Assembly: GCA_958439195.1 (NCBI GenBank)
Contig: OY288152.1
Location: forward strand, 44,128 to 108,127
Origin: an uncultured Paracoccaceae bacterium
Lineage (GTDB): Bacteria; Pseudomonadota; Alphaproteobacteria; Rhodobacterales; Rhodobacteraceae
Direction of reading: 5' to 3'
DNA length: 64,000 nt
Shown: in pieces, positions 59,801 through 64,000 of the stretch
Position numbering within the stretch: position 1 is the stretch's first letter
Layout: the number at the start of each line of letters is the position of its first letter
Made by a program: the position numbers and the translations under genes
Notes under the pieces: model-generated
The model's database searches: none
The model's input: only the letters and a program-made list of their open reading frames with translations
What the model was told of the DNA's origin: nothing

Positions 59801-62059
59801 CACCGTGGTCGGCGAAGATCCTGCTACCGTCGGATCAAAGGTAAACGCATCATCCCCGGCACCGCCCACGGCGGTATCCCCGGCACTGACGACGAAATCG
59901 TCATCGCCATCGCCGCCTGTCAGCACATCATTGCCAACACCGCCGTTCAGCGTATCGGCACCGCCGCCGCCTTGCAGCGTGTCGGCCCCTGCCCCACCGA
60001 TCAGGCTGTCATTGCCGGTGCCGCCATCCAGCGTGTCATCGCCGGTGCCGCCGTCCAGCGTATCATCGCCAGCGCCTGCAAAGGCGGTGTCATTGCCATC
60101 GCCTGCGTCAATCACATCATTGCCGCTGCCATTCTGCGGAAGGCCGATGACGGCGATGTTGTCGATCTGCAGGTCGGTCGAAACCGTGCCTGTAGCATCG
60201 GTATTGGTGAACCGGAGTGTCACGTTTGGTGTGGTAGAGGTGAAGTTCACCGAAATCGATTGGGTGGTGCCGTCCAGAATTGTGACGGACTGAGTGGCGA
60301 TGACCACGTTGTTGCTGTCAACGACTTCGACCAGCAATGTGTGGTTTGCCACCCCCGAGCCGAATTCATACGCGTCACGCGTCAGCGCATAATTTGCGCC
60401 TACCTCGGTGGCGATCGTTTGCTGCACCACGCCGCCCACGGCCTGATCATTGGCGTTGAAGGCCATCCGTTCGTCGTAGACAAATGTCGAAAAACCGTTT
60501 GTCCCCGACCAGTTGGTAGAGCCGTTACTGAAATTTGCATTCTGCACCGTGGCCGAAGCAGGCGTCGATGCGTCGCTGTAGATCGTATCGTCGCCCGTGC
60601 CGCCGAACACTGTGTCGGCGCCAGCGCCACCAAAGATCAGGTCATTTTCGGCTCCGCCGGAAATCAGGTCATTGCCAGCGCCGGCATTGATCGTGTCGCT
60701 GCCAAGGCCGGAATCAACCGTGTCATTTCCAGCGCCTGCGTTGACCTGATCGTTGATGCCATCGGTGCCGTCGATCTGGTCACCTTCGGTGTCGGCAAAG
60801 GGCAGGCCGCCGGGGCCAGAACTTGGCGTCATCAGATCGCCGCCTGCCGTGCCGTCAACGATGCCGTTGTTATCGCGCAGGACACGTTCGATTTCGGCAT
60901 AATTGACCGTGACCGTCTGGCCGCTGCCGTTGACATAGGTGGCGACACCGCTTTCCGCCCCAGTGGGGGTAAGGGTGACGCCGGTCAGGCCGCGCAGATC
61001 AAGGACGTCACCCGTGCCACCATTGGTCGGGTCACTGAAATCTTCGCCGGCTTCGCCACCGATGACGGTGATGGTGGCGGTGGAACTGCCGGATGAGGCG
61101 GTATCGATGCGGAACTCGTCATCGCCCGACCCGCCTTCGCCACGGTCACCCGCCGACAGAAACAGGTCATCATCGCCATCACCGCCAAGCGCGGAATCCG
61201 TTCCCTGACCACCAAAAAGCTGATCCGCACCGGAGCCGCCGAAAAGCTGGTCATTGCCGTCGCCGCCGAAAAGCCTGTCCTGCCCGGCATCGCCGTTGAT
61301 GATGTCATCGCCGGTGCCGCCATCGGCATTGTCGTTGCCGTCGCCGCCTGAAATCGTGTCACGGCCCTCGTTGCCATTCAGGTTGTCATCACCGACTTCG
61401 CCGTTGATGATGTCGTCACCGGTGCCGCCATCGACGGTGTCGTTGCCCTGCCCGGCATTGACCGTGTCATTGCCGCCGGCCGCCACGATGCGATCGTTGA
61501 CGCCATCGTTGCCGTCGACCTGATCACCCTGTGGATCGGTATAGCCGGGGTTCATCGGATCGTTGCCTTCGGTGCCGTTCACCACGCCATCTGCGACAGG
61601 CGGAATGACGATATTGCCGCCACCGTCGATCGCGCCATCCCGGAAGAAGGTGATGTTGGTGTTGACCGTGCCGGTCACGGTCGACAGAAGATCCGGTCCG
61701 CCGTTGGGGTAGATCAGATATTGCTGGCCGCCGTTCTGAACCAGGATCACGGGGTAAGTGACGAACAGACCGGTGACCAGCGCGCTCATCTGGCCGACGC
61801 CAAGGACGGTGGCGTTGTTCAGGTCGGGCACACTGTCAAGCAGGCCAAGAATCCCGTCGGGGTTGTTGTGATCCAGCGTTTCGCCGCGGGTGATCAGACC
61901 ATTGTTGTTCGGGTCATCGGCGTTCAGCGTTCCCACCTGCGAAAGCAACTGACCGAAATTGATGGTCAGGTTTATGTTCTGCGTCGTGGCGGTGTTGAAA
62001 TTCAGCTGGATAAGGGCGGCAACAGGCTGGATGACGGTGCTGTTGATCTGAAAGGCCAT
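53870..62059 (-). CDS. giant secreted calcium-binding-repeat protein with C-terminal Hint domain
   Basis: A 2729-residue protein. The N terminus (about 1-160, MAFQINSTVIQPVAALIQLN) has no signal peptide. Most of the rest is GGxGxDxL-type nonapeptide repeats that bind calcium and are exported by type I secretion. At least five copies of a long block (VDGTxGxDLxTPxSGxGG, then DQxDGxDGxND) alternate with LDLRGLTxVT or LDLSAGT blocks. A beta-sandwich insert without the repeats lies near DNA 60130-60560. The C terminus (last about 200 residues) is a Hint domain, VVCFTRGSRILTAEGE to GPSARRSLTAPEARVARD, with Cys at its start and HRMLLSG, which suggest self-processing. GGAGAT precedes ATG 62059. No T1SS genes are adjacent. 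Confidence 0.9.
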   Translation of the reverse strand: MAFQINSTVIQPVAALIQLNFNTATTQNINLTINFGQLLSQVGTLNADDPNNNGLITRGETLDHNNPDGILGLLDSVPDLNNATVLGVGQMSALVTGLFVTYPVILVQNGGQQYLIYPNGGPDLLSTVTGTVNTNITFFRDGAIDGGGNIVIPPVADGVVNGTEGNDPMNPGYTDPQGDQVDGNDGVNDRIVAAGGNDTVNAGQGNDTVDGGTGDDIINGEVGDDNLNGNEGRDTISGGDGNDNADGGTGDDIINGDAGQDRLFGGDGNDQLFGGSGADQLFGGQGTDSALGGDGDDDLFLSAGDRGEGGSGDDEFRIDTASSGSSTATITVIGGEAGEDFSDPTNGGTGDVLDLRGLTGVTLTPTGAESGVATYVNGSGQTVTVNYAEIERVLRDNNGIVDGTAGGDLMTPSSGPGGLPFADTEGDQIDGTDGINDQVNAGAGNDTVDSGLGSDTINAGAGNDLISGGAENDLIFGGAGADTVFGGTGDDTIYSDASTPASATVQNANFSNGSTNWSGTNGFSTFVYDERMAFNANDQAVGGVVQQTIATEVGANYALTRDAYEFGSGVANHTLLVEVVDSNNVVIATQSVTILDGTTQSISVNFTSTTPNVTLRFTNTDATGTVSTDLQIDNIAVIGLPQNGSGNDVIDAGDGNDTAFAGAGDDTLDGGTGDDTLDGGTGNDSLIGGAGADTLQGGGGADTLNGGVGNDVLTGGDGDDDFVVSAGDTAVGGAGDDAFTFDPTVAGSSPTTVVGGETAEEAVIDPANNPGGRIGDVLDLRGLTDVTVAFTNPDPITGTSESGTATYRNALNQIVTVNFSEIETVLRDTNKVVDGTAGNDIITPTSGPAGTPFKDAEGDQVDGGDGVNDTIAAGAGNDVVDAGLGDDTVSGGTGNDSITGGVGNDSVAGDEGADTLAGGAGNDQLVGGAGDDDIAVGGADTARGGTGDDTFTLDGTDPSANIEASIDGGSDGTDGNPDDSANGNVGDTLDLSAGTAGQIVRFGNDPETGTVDGLDGDTTDPDIRFIEIERVLTGSGNDTIDGGNSIGPIAVDTGSGNDTITGGSGNDSITAGAGDDTVSGGGGNDSIAGGSGNDSIDGGAADDTLQGNDGQDTLSGGLGNDSIDGGADDDSLTGNDGNDTLNGGDGDDTLDGGANDDRLTGGAGDDSVDGGTGNDTLAGDAGNDTLNGGAGDDSIGGGSGNDSLVGGDGADTLSGGDGSDTLQGGAGNDSLIGGEGDDDVVAGSGDVAQGGGGDDEFTIDPTQSGTSPITIIGGETVEEAVIDPTNNPTGRIGDVLDLRGLTDVTVTYTNPDPITGTSESGTATYRNTAGQIVAINFSEIETVLTAADGVVDGSGGNDLITPTSGPGGTPFTDPQGDQIDGTDGLNDSVAAGAGNDTVDAGLGNDTVDGGAGNDSLLGGAGDDSLIGNSGADTLDGGAGNDVLEGGLSDDSLTGGIGDDTLLGNEGRDTLAGGVGNDSLDGGADDDSLSGNEGRDTLAGGAGNDSLDGGDEGDVLNGNEGDDSIIGGAGNDTIDAGTGNDTVAGGTGNDQVQAGAGDDTVDGGANDDTLAGGDGADRLLGGDGNDSLTGDAGNDTLDGGAGNDTLAGGAGTDSLTGGEGTDSLLGGGNDDDLIVGAGDRAEGGDGDDEFRVNPALSGTATITVIGGEAGEDLTDPTNGGAGDVLDLRGLTGATVAFTGAESGTATYQNANGQTVTIAFSEIERVLLDSNGVVDGTTGGDLMTPTSGAGGTPFADSQGDQVDGADGPNDTIAAGQGNDTVDAGQGNDTVDGGTGNDLISGNVGNDSLIGGAGDDTLSGDLGDDTLAGGEGTDSLSGGDGNDSLTGNEGNDTLLGGIGNDTLDGGDAADSLAGGSGNDTLLGGTGADTLQGGAGADSVVGGTGDDDIIVGGADTAIGNSGDDVFTFDTSDPNLSAQVFGGSDGTDGNPDDAANGDAGDLLDLSAGTTAQTVNFDANPENGNVNGLDGDAGADIAFADIERVLTGSAGDTVVGAGAQGPINIGTGAGNDTIATGAGDDIIDAGADNDSITANAGNDSILAGSGDDTVDAGAGNDTVDAGSGNDSVAGGSGRDQLVGGDGNDTLDGGAENDTLLGGSGNDSLIGGDGNDSLTGDEGRDTLIGNDGNDTLDGGDEDDSLQGGMGNDSVLGGTGNDILEGNLGDDVLLGGDGADTVFGGDGNDTVDGGEGNDSIQTGDGRDSVIGGAGDDVINTRATAAVPDEAGALSDPNPNDDRDTVDGGAGNDTILTGDDADLITAGDGNDLVDAGVDDDTVFGGAGDDTIIGEEGDDSIEGGIGNDLLYGGSTTVTGADLPNDGADPLPANNEDTIRGGDGNDTIYGRDDNDTLTGDAGNDDIFGGLDDDSIDGGIGNDSLSGDEGDDTLLGGAGNDTLQGGAGRDRVVGGAGADLMVGGIGADLFVVEGADTITDFDATTGIQGTDGAATIDNDFADLSAFYNETTLAAYNAANPGATFNDPLDWLRADQADGVLQGAGGLRIQNGGAAVAGNLLNAENTGVVCFTRGSRILTAEGEKAIEDLAAGDLVLTMDHGYQPIRWIGSSTVEGKGRFAPIVIEAGTLGNTRTLRVSPQHRMLLSGWQAELLFDEPEVLVAAKMLVNDQTIRAEDVEQVEYFHMLFDAHEIVYAEGAPSESFHPGHVGWGSLAEAARDEILTLFPQLETMGFTVYGPSARRSLTAPEARVARDTILGDMMTRAAE

Positions 62060-62925
62060 GGGGTATCTCCAATCTCGCGCGCCGGGGCATGGCCCGGCGG
62101 ATCATGTCAAAGGGGAAAGCGCGCTTGGGGGGCTGTGTTGCCCCCTGTGGCATGACGGGTCTGGGCTGCTGCGCGGGTCTCGCGGGCTGCTCGTGTCTGG
62201 GGGGCGGCAGGGTGGCGCTGGGCCGGCTGCATGGCGCGGACCCCTGCGATGGCGGCCAACATGGGCAATGCGCCCGACTGCGGCGCAGCGCGGTGCGCAT
62301 GCGGCGGCAGGGTTGCGGGAATACCTGATGGGGGAATGCTGTGCCTGATCATGCAGGCAGGGTCGCGCCCGGAATCGGGCACCATTGAAAACGAGGGCAT
62401 GGCAGCTGCCTTTACTGGTTACACACACTGGCCGCTGCACGGATGCCCGCCACGTTGTTCACGATGCCTCCGCGTGCCCCCATCCCACCCTGACCGGGCA
62501 GACCGGTGCGGGGTGGAAAACGCGGAACATCGGGAACGACGGGCAGCCGTCAGAAACCGATACAATTGAGACTGTTAAATCTTTCTTCGGACTTCGTGGC
62601 GGACTCAGTCGACAAGCGGCGGAAATCCGGGCGAAATGTCGGCAGCGTTCTTTCACGACAGTTTGCAGACGGGAAAATTCGTTCACGACTCCCGCCACCG
62701 GCAATTGGCGCCAGCCTATTGTTTCCGATGTGCGTGAAAGGCAATTGGTGGCGCGGATCAGTGTTTCTTGGCATAGTCCGTGGCGCGAATCGAACTTTGT
62801 TATGCAGTTGGCTGGGCCAGAAACAGCACGCCGCCGCAAAGTTTACGAAACGCTGCGCGTTTGGCCCGATGCTGGGCCGTGTGGAAGCGAACTGTGGGTT
62901 GTGTTGAGTGGAGTGCAGGTAGCCT
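62060..62925. other. 866-bp non-coding region between giant gene and LytTR regulator
   Basis: No frame here shows a protein-like composition. The part nearest 62900 is less GC-rich than its surroundings (62560-62830). Octamers TTCACGAC occur at 62652-62659 and 62682-62689, 30 bp apart, on the same strand, and a CAATTGG-type palindrome recurs near 62700 and 62745. It must hold the divergent promoters of the repeat gene and the LytTR gene, but none is convincing by eye. Confidence 0.5.
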
Positions 62926-63777
62926 ATGAGTGAATCGACGCAAACTGTTTCGCATGCGCAGGTGATTTCTACCTTTGGAACAAGTTTCTGGATCCGCAGC
63001 GATTCGGCTGCTGACTATATCCTGCATCCGGTGTTCCTGCGGTTCCTGATGCTGTGCATCGGCATTTATGCCCTGCTGGATACCGGCGATGAGGTGCAGC
63101 GCCTGATCGGTTGGCAATTGCCCGTTTTTTGGCTGTCCATGGCGATGGCAGTGATCACGGGCTATGTCGTGCTGGGCGGATGGACGCTGAACCTGCATCG
63201 TCGGGGATTCATGCGCAGGATCTATACGCCATTCCTGCTGTTCCCCATCGTGATGATAGCCGAGGCAACAGAACAGGGCGTGGTCCTGCTGTTGCAGGCC
63301 GGGGAAATGAAGTCGCTGCCCCAGACATTGGTGGACCTTACCCGCAACATGCTGATGATCATACTGATGGATGTGATGCATGTGCAGTTCGTGGTGGCAA
63401 ACCATCCCCTTGGATCACGGCGGCCGCCGGGACAGGCGTCAGCCGGGCGGGTGGAGGATTGGGAAGACGCTGACAACACCGCCCCATCGCTGCGCCGGGC
63501 GGCTTTGGGGCCAGTGACCGAACCCGTGCCATTGCCCACACCCGCCGCCGGTGACGACAGATACCGTTGCGACGCAGGCCAAACCAGAGGCTGTTCCTGC
63601 CGCAGATCAGGCGGCGATCCACAGTGCGCAAGGAAACGTCGTGCGGATCGCCGACCGCAGCTTTGCCATTGCCGAAATCCAATCGGTGCGGACCGAGGAT
63701 CATTATCTGAACGTCGTCACCCGGACGGCGCGCAGCATGTTGCGGGCCAAACTGTCAGACATCGTTGCGCTGCATGA
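62926..63777 (+). CDS. membrane part of a LytTR regulator, out of frame with its DNA-binding part
   Basis: The frame from ATG 62926 encodes four hydrophobic segments (FLRFLMLCIGIYALL, LPVFWLSMAMAVITGYVVLG, FLLFPIVMIAEATEQGVVLL, MLMIILMDVMHVQFVV) over about 170 residues, then a linker. After about position 63540 the composition turns to Cys/Arg-rich nonsense, which is the antiparallel-looking shadow of the next gene. In related proteins such a membrane domain continues directly into LytTR. The true protein would be about 345 residues if the frames were joined near 63500-63555. Either a natural frameshift, a programmed one, or a sequence error. Confidence 0.6.
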   Translation: MSESTQTVSHAQVISTFGTSFWIRSDSAADYILHPVFLRFLMLCIGIYALLDTGDEVQRLIGWQLPVFWLSMAMAVITGYVVLGGWTLNLHRRGFMRRIYTPFLLFPIVMIAEATEQGVVLLLQAGEMKSLPQTLVDLTRNMLMIILMDVMHVQFVVANHPLGSRRPPGQASAGRVEDWEDADNTAPSLRRAALGPVTEPVPLPTPAAGDDRYRCDAGQTRGCSCRRSGGDPQCARKRRADRRPQLCHCRNPIGADRGSLSERRHPDGAQHVAGQTVRHRCAA

Positions 63778-63964
63778 CGGACGGCACGGGGTGCAGATCA
63801 ACAGGTCGCAATGGGTGGCGTTTGCAGCGATTGACACGGTCCGGGATGAAGACAACGGGCAGGTGACGCTGCACCTTGTGAATGGCGACAGCGCCACCGT
63901 ATCCCGGACACGACGGTTGATGTTCATGCAACTGTATAACAGCCAGCGGGGCGGCCAAAGTTAG
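63551..63964 (+). CDS. LytTR DNA-binding domain
   Basis: A 137-residue frame from GTG 63551 whose residues about 30-135 are a LytTR domain: VVRIADRSFAIAEIQSVRTE, DHYLNVVTRTARSMLRAKLS, INRSQWVAFAAIDTVRDEDN and VSRTRRLMFMQLYNSQ. The stretch before it is a proline/alanine-rich linker. It is in a different frame from the membrane part upstream and overlaps it by 227 bp, too much for two independent genes. Most likely the 3' part of one membrane-bound transcription factor. It converges on a partial gene at the right edge. Confidence 0.75.
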   Translation: MTTDTVATQAKPEAVPAADQAAIHSAQGNVVRIADRSFAIAEIQSVRTEDHYLNVVTRTARSMLRAKLSDIVALHDGRHGVQINRSQWVAFAAIDTVRDEDNGQVTLHLVNGDSATVSRTRRLMFMQLYNSQRGGQS

Positions 63965-64000
63965 GGTGCAAAGCGCATCGGCAAGGTAAAGCTATAGCTG
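63961..64000 (-). CDS. C-terminal fragment of a possible TonB-type protein
   Basis: The minus strand at the right edge reads SYSFTLPMRFAP before a TAA at 63961-63963. A final beta strand of this shape is common in TonB C-terminal domains. Only 12 residues are visible, so the assignment is weak. It overlaps the LytTR stop by 3 bp and is convergent to it. Confidence 0.25.
   Translation of the reverse strand, partial: SYSFTLPMRFAP

Noticed and set aside
54800..61560. Long plus-strand open frames such as 59288-61096, and a CRISPR-like repeat pattern
   Set aside because: They are antisense shadows of the repetitive calcium-binding gene; repeat spacing follows codons of the nonapeptides, not repeat-spacer units.

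Overview
The window reads as about 64 kb of GC-rich alphaproteobacterial chromosome, most likely from the Rhodobacterales. Pointers to this are a serC-leader-like RNA ahead of serC, a giant calcium-binding-repeat protein ending in a Hint domain, a complete N-methylglutamate (methylamine) pathway, and the overall protein flavour. A methylamine-using genus of the Rhodobacteraceae would fit, but no genus can be fixed from the sequence. No rRNA, tRNA, insertion sequence, prophage or CRISPR array was seen.

Layout. 0-14 kb holds housekeeping genes: the start of a TrhO-like gene, NAD salvage (pncA-pncB), a small-molecule kinase, the ribosome-rescue hydrolase arfB with a striking tiny ORF upstream, a queuosine-precursor transporter, a cell-wall endopeptidase operon, YggT, RecQ, YaaA and a soluble hybrid histidine kinase. 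14-22 kb carries an alpha-2-macroglobulin/PbpC pair and a thiolase. 24-30 kb has the serine pathway (serA, serC with a leader RNA, divergent serB). 30-42 kb holds transporters, ZapE, a GAF protein, an apparent flgB-sigma factor deletion scar, a three-gene signalling module (periplasmic SUOX-fold-like protein, hybrid kinase with Hpt, NarL-type regulator), and small regulator/enzyme pairs (LysR with an SHMT-like enzyme; TetR with a DHFR-like reductase under a perfect palindrome).

43-53.5 kb is one minus-strand block for methylamine assimilation. Transcription order is mgdA-B-C-D (N-methylglutamate dehydrogenase), an XRE-cupin regulator, mgsA-B-C (N-methylglutamate synthase), and gmaS (gamma-glutamylmethylamide synthetase). 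Methylamine is joined to glutamate by GmaS, converted to N-methylglutamate by MgsABC, and oxidised by MgdABCD, releasing glutamate and a one-carbon unit. A strong terminator closes the block after gmaS.

53.9-62.1 kb is a single 8.2-kb gene for a secreted repeat protein with at least five copies of a long module and a C-terminal Hint domain. It is followed by 866 bp of non-coding DNA and a membrane-LytTR regulator that is split by a frame change.

The most unusual items are: (1) the 140-codon flgB/sigma-region-4 chimera at 33881-34303; (2) the tiny ORF at 3580-3636 whose ribosome-binding site is a 16-17-base complement of the 16S rRNA tail, just upstream of arfB; (3) the cysteine-free SUOX-fold-like sensor module; (4) the modular giant protein; (5) a 23-bp sequence shared by two distant intergenic regions; and (6) the cysteine-free MgdB subunit.
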